Below, piece by piece: positions 1 to 5,874 of a stretch of DNA of 5,874 nucleotides. Numbering within the stretch: the first letter of the stretch is position 1; each line of letters opens with the position of its first letter. Under the pieces are notes generated by a model. It worked only from the letters and a program-made list of their open reading frames with translations. It had not been told where the DNA came from and searched no databases. A program made the translations under genes and the position numbers. This DNA is from Mycoplasmatota bacterium. Its GTDB lineage: Bacteria > Bacillota_I > Bacilli_A > Izemoplasmatales > Izemoplasmataceae. The stretch spans positions 1-5,874 of the forward strand of contig DAOWHG010000057.1 in NCBI GenBank assembly GCA_030641535.1. Direction: 5' to 3'.

Positions 1-1
1 A

Positions 2-2581
2 GATAGTCTTGATATAATTTATAATGAATTAATCGGATCAATTCAAAAAGTAAACATTTATGAGCAACAATTCCGTGATGGATTGCTAATTAGTAATGGT
101 CTTCTTTTTAATAAACAGGTTGAAGTAACAAATGAAGTTATTAGAATTATGGACGAAATGTTTGATCGAAAACGTAGTTATATTAGTGAAGAGTTGTTAA
201 AATGTGCTGATTTAGTAACTCGAATTGAAACCTTAGAAAGTGATTTTGACCAATACATAGATGCAAATTTAGAAGTATGTTACTCACTTAGTGATATTTC
301 TACTTCTAACTTCACTGATGTTGATGATGATATATTCATTAGTGAAAAAATTGGAATTGATCATGAAAATATCCTTGTTGAAACTAATAATTCATTAGAA
401 CTATTAAAAGAAACTTATGAAGCTAAAAAAATAGAGATAAATGAAGCTTATGAAGCATACGAACAATCAATAAATGAGAAACTTGAAGCTAAAAACATTC
501 AAATCTTAGAAAAAGAGAGAAAAGATCAAGAGTTAATTGATGAAAAACTTAAAAATATTAGATTATTAATCATAAATGCTGAAAAGAAAAATGATTTATC
601 ATCAATTCAGAAGTTAATGAAGCAATTTGAAAAAATTGAAAAAACAAAATCGCTTAAAGTTAGTACTCAAGTATCCAAAGAAGCTGGTTCAATAACTAGG
701 AAAACACGTATTAAAACAGTTAACCAACTACAAGCTCTTGAAGTTAAGTATATTTCTGAATTGAATAAGAATGAGCATGCGCTTATTCTAGAAAATATTA
801 AATTTGAAGAAGCTAAAATACTCTATAAAATTAAATCCGACTTTTCCGCTCTACAAGGCGATGTAGAGATTAATAAAAAAAGAATGATTAATTTAAAAGA
901 TTACTTAGACACTAAATTAGACGTTAGTAAAAAAATCTTCAACTTAAAACTTGAATTAAGACATGCAGAACTTCAAATGATGAAGGATAATGAGCTATTA
1001 GAACAATCTTTAATCGTTACATTCAAAGAACTGCTACTTGACTTAAAACATGTGGAGAGCTCAAGAATATTAGCATTAAAAGAAAATATCAATAATCACA
1101 GTATAATTAAAATTGAACAAGAGTTCCAAGTTAAGAAAAGTATTGAATTAATTAAACTTGATCAAGAATTAACTGATATTGACAAATTGATTTTACAAAA
1201 ACGTAATGAAACTCTTATAAAAAATGAAAAAATTAAGGAAGAAGCTAATTCTGAAATTATATTTCAAGAATCTTTAATAAATATTGCCAAAAAAGAACAT
1301 GAACTTCAATTAATCAAAGTTACTTCTCTTTATGAAAACGAGAGAAACTTGGCTGAAGAACAAATTGAAAGAATTAATCTTGGAGTAAAAGTAAATGATG
1401 CATTTGTAAAAACAACTTTGGAAAATCAATTGCTATTTGCTTCTCAACAAATTAAATGTGCTCAAAGTGAGTACGAAATTAGAGTAGAGAGTGTTAATTT
1501 AACCCATTCTCAAGAATTGGAATACGCAAATAAGAAAATTAATTACTACAAACAAAAATATGAATACGAGAAATCAAAAATCAATAAAGAATTAAATGAT
1601 AAATTAGAAGATTTAAACTATAAACTTCTTCTTTTCACAGATGCGAAAGACAATAAAGAAATTAAGAATAAGATTGAGATTCTTAAATCTAAATTTAATA
1701 AAATGATTGAAGAAATTGTAAAAGTTGAAGATGAAGATATCGAAATTATTCGTTATGAAAAAGTAATAGAGGCAGCTGATAACAGAGCTTTTGAAGCAAT
1801 TGACGAAGCGCTTGCTCTAAAAAGTCAAACTGTGGATTCTTTTGAAATTTTGTATAATCAAACAAAGCAAAAATATGATCTTATAAAAGAAACTGACCAG
1901 ACAGAAGAAACTAAAGGCATTATGCCAGTACTAAATAATACTGCTGTTTCAAGCGCAAATGATCGTCTTCAAAAAGCTACTGAAGAAGCCGACGAACTTT
2001 ATAAAGATAAGATTGTTGAACCAACTCAAATAATTATAAATACTAAAGAAATGCTTGAGAGTCTTACTAGTAGTAAAGATGCCGATGACTTTATTAAAGA
2101 ACAAAAGGAACTGAAAGGCCAAAAAGTTTCAGATCATCAAGTAACTATTGATAAACTTCAGTCAGAAAAAAATAATGAATTACAACAAGTGAAGGAAGAA
2201 TTTGAGCAATTAAAGACTGCAAACAAAAGCACATTAGAAAATCTACATTCAAATATTTTTAAAGATGCAACATATCGTAACGAAGAGAATATTGAGAGTG
2301 ATTATGTCGGTTTATTTGCTGATGAAACATCAAAATTTAATAATTATAACAAAATTGTTAGTGACTTCAGAGGCACAAGATTAATAAGTCATGATAAATT
2401 AATAAAAGAGACAAATCAAATGATTAAACAAACATATAAACCATATAAAAAGTATATTAGATTTGCTTCTAAAGGATTAAATGCTAAAAAGAAAGAACTA
2501 GCAAAGGAATATAATAAAAAGCTTAAAAAAGCGCGTAACGAAGTACAAAGTAGTTATAAGAAACAACTTAGTAAAATATAA
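2..2581 (+). CDS. Large coiled-coil protein of unknown function, 5' end outside the window
   Basis: I do not recognise the family. The frame is open from position 2 to the TAA at 2579-2581, giving 859 visible residues. A TTG at 83 could be read as a start, but it lacks a ribosome binding site and the 27 codons before it are open and similar in composition, so the gene almost certainly begins upstream. Counting from the first visible residue, about 1-80 are helical and 82-132 are an acidic, Ser/Thr-containing stretch (FTDVDDD) that should break the coil. Residues 127-627 form a near-continuous Lys/Glu/Ile/Leu/Asn-rich coiled coil. A linker with the first prolines (642 and 674) and a further helical part follow, ending in a strongly basic tail (808-859). 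There is no tryptophan, only three cysteines and no membrane segment; a signal peptide cannot be judged. SMC- or Rad50-like ATPase motifs are not visible, though an N-terminal Walker A could be missing. A structural, cytoskeletal or scaffold role is inference only. Confidence 0.9.
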   Translation, partial: DSLDIIYNELIGSIQKVNIYEQQFRDGLLISNGLLFNKQVEVTNEVIRIMDEMFDRKRSYISEELLKCADLVTRIETLESDFDQYIDANLEVCYSLSDISTSNFTDVDDDIFISEKIGIDHENILVETNNSLELLKETYEAKKIEINEAYEAYEQSINEKLEAKNIQILEKERKDQELIDEKLKNIRLLIINAEKKNDLSSIQKLMKQFEKIEKTKSLKVSTQVSKEAGSITRKTRIKTVNQLQALEVKYISELNKNEHALILENIKFEEAKILYKIKSDFSALQGDVEINKKRMINLKDYLDTKLDVSKKIFNLKLELRHAELQMMKDNELLEQSLIVTFKELLLDLKHVESSRILALKENINNHSIIKIEQEFQVKKSIELIKLDQELTDIDKLILQKRNETLIKNEKIKEEANSEIIFQESLINIAKKEHELQLIKVTSLYENERNLAEEQIERINLGVKVNDAFVKTTLENQLLFASQQIKCAQSEYEIRVESVNLTHSQELEYANKKINYYKQKYEYEKSKINKELNDKLEDLNYKLLLFTDAKDNKEIKNKIEILKSKFNKMIEEIVKVEDEDIEIIRYEKVIEAADNRAFEAIDEALALKSQTVDSFEILYNQTKQKYDLIKETDQTEETKGIMPVLNNTAVSSANDRLQKATEEADELYKDKIVEPTQIIINTKEMLESLTSSKDADDFIKEQKELKGQKVSDHQVTIDKLQSEKNNELQQVKEEFEQLKTANKSTLENLHSNIFKDATYRNEENIESDYVGLFADETSKFNNYNKIVSDFRGTRLISHDKLIKETNQMIKQTYKPYKKYIRFASKGLNAKKKELAKEYNKKLKKARNEVQSSYKKQLSKI

Positions 2582-2607
2582 AAAACCATCAATTGATGGT
2601 TTTTTTT
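2580..2607. terminator. Compact bidirectional intrinsic terminator
   Basis: A perfect palindrome at 2586-2599 can fold as a five-base-pair stem (CCATC/GATGG) with an AATT loop. It is flanked by six A on the left (2580-2585) and eight T on the right (2600-2607), so A-U pairs can lengthen the stem to about eleven pairs. Read rightward, the T tract follows the stem and would end the coiled-coil transcript. Read leftward, the six A become a U tract and would end the xerD-deoB-MATE transcript. The stop codons of both convergent genes lie partly inside the two tracts. Bidirectional activity is inferred from the symmetry. Confidence 0.88.
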
Positions 2608-3997
2608 ATGAAATAGTTAAATTTTTGACCCATTTGAAACTCATAAATCTCCATAGTAACAATATAAGTTTTAGAATTTCTTCAATATTTACTATAGCGA
2701 CAATTATATAGAGTGGTAATCCACTATAAATACTTAATATAAATGCTAAAGGTACACCAACAAGCCATAATGGAAGAATTTCTGCAAGTAATGAATATAA
2801 TGTGTCTCCTCCAGATCTTAAAGTACCTACAATCTGAATTACATTAACAAATTTAATTACAATATAGAAACTAAAGACTTTCAGTATTAGTGAAATGCTT
2901 CTAGATACTTCTGATGGAAGGTGACTAAATTGATTAGCTATTGGATCGCTTAATAAGAATAGTATTGCTCCGAATACAATTCCTGCAACCACGGATAACT
3001 TAGTAAATTTAATTCCCCATCTTTTAGCAAGTTCTAAATTGTTTTCTCCAAGTTTTTTACCAATCATAATTGCACAAGCACTACTTAGACCAGACATAAA
3101 TGCCCAAAATAGACCTATAATCTGATTACTAATAACAATACTTGAAATAGTCTCTTCCCCAATAAATGCGAAAGCTATTAGATAAAAACTCATTCCTAGA
3201 CCCCAAATTGTTTCATTTACAGCCACTGGTAAAGCCTTTTTGAGTAATTTTAATATAAAATCTTTTGTAATGTTTTTATATTCATTAAATTTAATTCTAA
3301 ACACTTCTTGATTAGAGAATATCATATAAGCTACTAAGAAAACTGCACCTAACATACTTGATGTAGTTGTAGCTAAAGCTGCACCTCTAACTCCCATCTC
3401 AGGAAATCCAAATTTACCTTGAATTAATAAGTAATTCAAAAAAGTATTAAGAACAACAGTTCCAATTGCTATAATTTGTGGGTATCCTACTTTTTCAACG
3501 CTTCTCATCAACATTCCTATAGCAAAAGAAACCGTCATAGAGAAGTATGAGAAAGCAGCAATTTTTAAGTAATTTGAGCCATATTCTTTGAAAAGTTGAC
3601 TAGTTGCTAATTCAGAATTGTGATCGAATATTCCCATTAACACTTCTGGGAAGAAAAAAGCAAAGATAAAGAATAATGTTGATATTATTGCACCTATAAT
3701 TAGGGTAATTATAAACACTTTATGAATATTATTTATTTCTTTACTTCCCCAGTACTGAGCAATGAAGATTGCTAATCCACTGAAGAAGCCAAATTCAATC
3801 ATAAATAATAAAAATGCAAATTGTGCACTAACTCCAACTGCTTCTACTGCCAAATTTCCTAAACTTGATACCATAAACATATCGATAATGCTTAATAAAC
3901 TAGTCATTAATTGCGCAAGCGCAATTGGTGTTCCTATTCTTATTATCTTCCGGTAAAAGTACTGGTTACTATTATGATCAAGTAGTTCTAAATCCAT
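2606..3997 (-). CDS. MATE-family multidrug/cation antiporter
   Basis: This is a complete 463-residue integral membrane protein, the usual length for MATE exporters, which expel cationic drugs or metabolites in exchange for Na+ or H+. About twelve hydrophobic segments fall in two halves of six, roughly residues 18-225 and 255-450, joined by a charged loop near 230-252. Family signatures visible are TPIALAQL and IIDMFMVSSLG in the first helix, QYWGSKE after the second, MLMRSVEKVGYPQ between helices 4 and 5, MGVRGAALAT, and in the second half IGKKLGENNLELAKRWG and GTLRSGGDT. Asp39 in helix 1 and Glu262 in helix 7 sit where NorM-type proteins have acidic coupling residues; that assignment is from memory of the family. 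The ATG directly follows the deoB stop (TAAATG) and has its ribosome binding site inside deoB, so it is probably translationally coupled. The substrate cannot be told from sequence. The gene occupies the place held by purine nucleoside phosphorylase in B. subtilis. Confidence 0.95.
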   Translation of the reverse strand: MDLELLDHNSNQYFYRKIIRIGTPIALAQLMTSLLSIIDMFMVSSLGNLAVEAVGVSAQFAFLLFMIEFGFFSGLAIFIAQYWGSKEINNIHKVFIITLIIGAIISTLFFIFAFFFPEVLMGIFDHNSELATSQLFKEYGSNYLKIAAFSYFSMTVSFAIGMLMRSVEKVGYPQIIAIGTVVLNTFLNYLLIQGKFGFPEMGVRGAALATTTSSMLGAVFLVAYMIFSNQEVFRIKFNEYKNITKDFILKLLKKALPVAVNETIWGLGMSFYLIAFAFIGEETISSIVISNQIIGLFWAFMSGLSSACAIMIGKKLGENNLELAKRWGIKFTKLSVVAGIVFGAILFLLSDPIANQFSHLPSEVSRSISLILKVFSFYIVIKFVNVIQIVGTLRSGGDTLYSLLAEILPLWLVGVPLAFILSIYSGLPLYIIVAIVNIEEILKLILLLWRFMSFKWVKNLTIS

Positions 3998-5173
3998 TTA
4001 TTTTATATCCTTTAAGAAGCTAGTCCCGTATCTAGCTTTTTTTACTTTGAAGTTTTCACTGATTGTAGCTCCGATATCAGCAAATGTATCTCTTACTGGA
4101 ATTTCTCCACCAACTAAACCTTTTGAATAAGCTAATAATGGAACATATTCTCTAGTGTGATCAGATCCAGGGAACGTTGGATCATTTCCATGGTCTGCGG
4201 TGATCATGATTAAATCATCTTCACCCATTTTTTCCATAAGTTGACCTAATTGAACATCAAACTCTTCAAGACATTCCTTATAGCCTTCTGGATTTCTTCT
4301 ATGACCATATAATGCATCGAAATCAACTAAATTAATATAAGCTAATCCAATAAAATCATTATCAGCATATTTTATGTAGTTTTCCATTCCATGTTTATTT
4401 GATTCTTGTTTATAATATTCAGTAATTCCCTCTGAATCGTAAATATCTACGATTTTACCAAATGAAATTACATCGTAACCAACTTCTTTTAAATAAACTA
4501 GTGTAGTGTCTTCAAATGGCTTCAAAGCATAATCGTGTCTATTAGGTGTTCTTTTAAACTCACCTATTTTATTTCCTAAATAAGGTCTAGCAATGATGCG
4601 ACCAACTTTCCATTCGTCTTTCATTGTTAGTTCTCTAGCTATTTCACAAGCTTTGTATAGCTCTTCAACACTAATTACTTCTTCATGTGCTGCGATTTGT
4701 AATACAGAGTCAGCTGATGTATAAACAATTAAATCTCCTGTCTTCATTTGGTGTTCACCAAATTCGTCTAAGATTACAGTTCCACTACTTGCTTTATTAC
4801 CAACAATCTTTCTCCCTGTTCTTTTCTCTAATTCTTCTATTAATTCATCTGGAAAACCTGTTTCAGTGAATGTGATGAAAGGTTCTTCTATTTTAAGTCC
4901 CATAATTTCCCAATGTCCAGTCATTGTGTCTTTACCGACACTATTTTCAGCCATTTTTGAATGATATCCTATTGGATTATCATTTTTTGGAACGCCAATA
5001 ATATCTGTGATATTTCCATATCCTAGTTTTTGCATATTTGGTAAAGAAATACCATTTGCTGCTTCACTAATGTGTTTAATGGTGTTAGCACCTTTATCTC
5101 CATATTCAGCAGAATCAGGTAATTCACCCGCTCCTACGCTATCAATTACTATTAGAAATATTCTTTTGTACAT
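3998..5173 (-). CDS. deoB: Phosphopentomutase DeoB
   Basis: This cytosolic, Mn2+-dependent enzyme of the alkaline phosphatase superfamily interconverts ribose or 2-deoxyribose 1-phosphate and 5-phosphate. It links nucleoside phosphorolysis to the pentose phosphate pathway or to deoxyribose-phosphate aldolase. The 391 residues match the usual family length and the gene is complete. Active-site elements are visible in order: the N-terminal metal site IDSVGAGE (Asp11), the phosphorylated threonine in GKDTMTGHWE (Thr85), LVDFDALYGHRR (Asp286, His291), ITADHGND (Asp327, His328) and GSDHTRE (His339). These correspond to the metal ligands and catalytic Thr85 known from the Bacillus cereus enzyme. 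The cap domain lies between about residues 100 and 220. The ATG overlaps the xerD stop by one base (TAATG) and has a strong AGGAGG seven bases upstream, so it should be efficiently translated and coupled to xerD. No purine or pyrimidine phosphorylase gene lies in the window, so its partner enzymes must be encoded elsewhere. Confidence 0.98.
   Translation of the reverse strand: MYKRIFLIVIDSVGAGELPDSAEYGDKGANTIKHISEAANGISLPNMQKLGYGNITDIIGVPKNDNPIGYHSKMAENSVGKDTMTGHWEIMGLKIEEPFITFTETGFPDELIEELEKRTGRKIVGNKASSGTVILDEFGEHQMKTGDLIVYTSADSVLQIAAHEEVISVEELYKACEIARELTMKDEWKVGRIIARPYLGNKIGEFKRTPNRHDYALKPFEDTTLVYLKEVGYDVISFGKIVDIYDSEGITEYYKQESNKHGMENYIKYADNDFIGLAYINLVDFDALYGHRRNPEGYKECLEEFDVQLGQLMEKMGEDDLIMITADHGNDPTFPGSDHTREYVPLLAYSKGLVGGEIPVRDTFADIGATISENFKVKKARYGTSFLKDIK
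4008..4013 (-). promoter_or_regulatory. Ribosome binding site of the MATE gene, inside deoB
   Basis: Read on the minus strand this is AAAGGA, ten bases before the ATG at 3997. It lies in the last codons of deoB, so a ribosome finishing deoB covers it. It is a weaker match to the anti-Shine-Dalgarno sequence than the site before deoB, consistent with re-initiation after the abutting stop codon. Confidence 0.7.
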
Positions 5174-5874
5174 TATAATTCCTCCTCTTTTTTAGCCCGA
5201 GGATGAAATTCCTCGTAAACACTCTTAAGTTGTTTTTTGTTTATATGAGTATATATTTGGGTAGTTGAGATGTCCTCATGCCCAAGTAATTCTTGAACCA
5301 TTCTTAAATTTACTCCATTTTCTAGTAAATGTGATGCAAAGCTATGTCTTAAAGTATGTGGGCTTACATCTTTAGTAATTCCAGCTTTAAGAGCTAGCTT
5401 CTTCAATGTTTTATAAAAGCCTACACGACTAATTGATTGACCGCGATTATTAACAAAAACAATATCACCAGGTACTTTCTTTAAAATGGGTCTTCCTTTA
5501 TCAAGATAACGTCTTAATGAGTACCTTCCTTCTTCTCCAAGAGGGACGATTCTTTCTTTATTACCTTTTCCTAAAACATTCAAAAATCCCATATTTAAGT
5601 GTAAATCACCTAATCTAACTCCAATTAACTCAGTAATTCTAAGTCCACTACCATAAAGAAGTTCAAGCATTGCTCGATTTCTTAATTCAAGTGGTTCATC
5701 ACCATCAGCTGCAATCATTAATGCATCAATTTCTTCAACTGAAAGTATTTGAGGTAATTTGTGTACTTTTTTAGGTAAACTTACTCCGATTGTAGCGTTA
5801 GTGAATACTAGTTTTTCAAGTATTAAATACTTATGAAATGACCTTATAGCGCTCATTTTCCTAGAAATACTTGA
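5173..5874 (-). CDS. xerD: Tyrosine recombinase XerD, 5' end outside the window
   Basis: This is a site-specific recombinase that, with a XerC partner and the FtsK/SpoIIIE translocase, resolves chromosome dimers at dif near the terminus. The window holds 233 codons; about 70 N-terminal residues are missing. An ATG at 5854-5856 is internal: the six codons before it read SSISRK and complete the conserved SSxxRxxSAxRxF helix of the N-terminal DNA-binding domain. Counting from that ATG, the catalytic set is complete: Arg73 (GSGLRITEL), Lys97 (GKGNKER), His167 and Arg170 (SPHTLRHSF), His193 (LLGHEDIS) and nucleophile Tyr202 (TTQIYTH). The spacings match E. coli XerD closely. The segments EPLELRNRAMLELLYGSGLR and GKGNKERIVPLGEE, and the HPRA near the end, favour XerD over XerC or a phage integrase, as does deoB immediately downstream. 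After HPRA there is a short extra tail, KKEEEL, whose codons contain the deoB ribosome binding site. No mobile-element genes accompany it, so a housekeeping role is likely. Confidence 0.9.
   Translation of the reverse strand, partial: SSISRKMSAIRSFHKYLILEKLVFTNATIGVSLPKKVHKLPQILSVEEIDALMIAADGDEPLELRNRAMLELLYGSGLRITELIGVRLGDLHLNMGFLNVLGKGNKERIVPLGEEGRYSLRRYLDKGRPILKKVPGDIVFVNNRGQSISRVGFYKTLKKLALKAGITKDVSPHTLRHSFASHLLENGVNLRMVQELLGHEDISTTQIYTHINKKQLKSVYEEFHPRAKKEEEL
5181..5187 (-). promoter_or_regulatory. Strong ribosome binding site of deoB, inside xerD
   Basis: Read on the minus strand this is GAGGAGG, with its AGGAGG core ending seven bases before the deoB ATG at 5173. It is a near-ideal Shine-Dalgarno sequence and settles the deoB start. 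It lies within the last codons of xerD, where it encodes part of the acidic end of that protein. Confidence 0.9.

Noticed and set aside
775..1530. Possible long-period repeats in the rod, with recurring His-x-Glu-Leu-like spots such as RHAELQMMK and KEHELQLIK
   Set aside because: The spacings between the spots are uneven and the matches are short and low-complexity, as expected by chance in a Lys/Glu/Leu-rich coil. A self-alignment would be needed to support a true repeat.
83..2581. TTG at 83 as the true start of the coiled-coil gene
   Set aside because: There is no Shine-Dalgarno sequence at a proper distance, and the same frame is open for all 27 codons back to the window edge with similar helical composition. 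The start is most likely outside the window.
3762..3956. Plus-strand open frame of 64 codons
   Set aside because: It lies wholly antisense inside the MATE gene and has no recognisable protein features; it is a shadow of the real gene.
4687..4869. Plus-strand open frame of 60 codons
   Set aside because: It is antisense inside deoB, whose catalytic motifs are intact. Its Leu/Ser/Phe-rich composition is typical of a reverse-strand reading of AT-rich coding DNA.
5007..5195. Plus-strand open frame of 62 codons across the deoB-xerD junction
   Set aside because: It is antisense to two well-supported genes and has no convincing independent features.
5173..5856. ATG at 5856 as the true start of the recombinase
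   Set aside because: The six codons upstream (SSISRK) continue the conserved N-terminal helix motif of Xer recombinases, and a start here would remove most of the N-terminal DNA-binding domain. The gene is cut by the window edge, not naturally short.
5173..5874. Recombinase as part of a phage, integron or integrative element
   Set aside because: Motifs match housekeeping XerD closely, deoB follows as in Bacillota chromosomes, and no attachment-site repeats or mobile-element genes are visible.

Overview
The window is AT-rich DNA from a low-GC Bacillota-type or Mollicutes-type bacterium. Every tryptophan in the two full-length proteins (seven in the MATE protein, two in DeoB) is read as TGG, and no in-frame TGA interrupts any gene. 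This argues for the standard bacterial code rather than the Mycoplasma/Spiroplasma code. An Acholeplasma- or Izemoplasma-like lineage, or another low-GC Bacillota, fits best. That placement is inference, not something the sequence proves.

Layout: the left 44% (from the window edge to 2581) is one rightward gene for a very large, almost entirely helical coiled-coil protein. Its 5' end lies outside the window: the frame is open to position 2, without a convincing start codon or ribosome binding site. At 2580-2607 a compact hairpin with A and T tracts on its two sides separates this gene from a leftward gene group and probably terminates transcription from both directions. The right part is a tightly packed leftward group, in transcription order: xerD (tyrosine recombinase, 5' end beyond the right edge), deoB (phosphopentomutase, complete) and a MATE-family multidrug/cation antiporter (complete). 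xerD and deoB overlap by one base (TAATG), and deoB and the MATE gene abut with no gap (TAAATG), so the three are very probably one transcript.

How the genes work together: xerD next to deoB is a known Bacillota arrangement. In Bacillus subtilis xerD (ripX) is followed by drm (deoB) and then pupG, the purine nucleoside phosphorylase gene. Here a MATE exporter sits where the phosphorylase gene would be expected. DeoB interconverts the 1- and 5-phosphates of ribose and deoxyribose in nucleoside salvage, XerD resolves chromosome dimers, and the MATE protein is a membrane exporter of unknown substrate. No shared function is evident beyond co-transcription.

The least explained item is the coiled-coil protein. 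It has about 640 residues without a single proline, an acidic Ser/Thr-containing break near the visible N-terminus, a proline-containing linker, and a strongly basic C-terminal tail. I do not recognise a family. Apart from the terminator there is essentially no intergenic DNA. I see no tRNA, rRNA, CRISPR array, insertion sequence or riboswitch.
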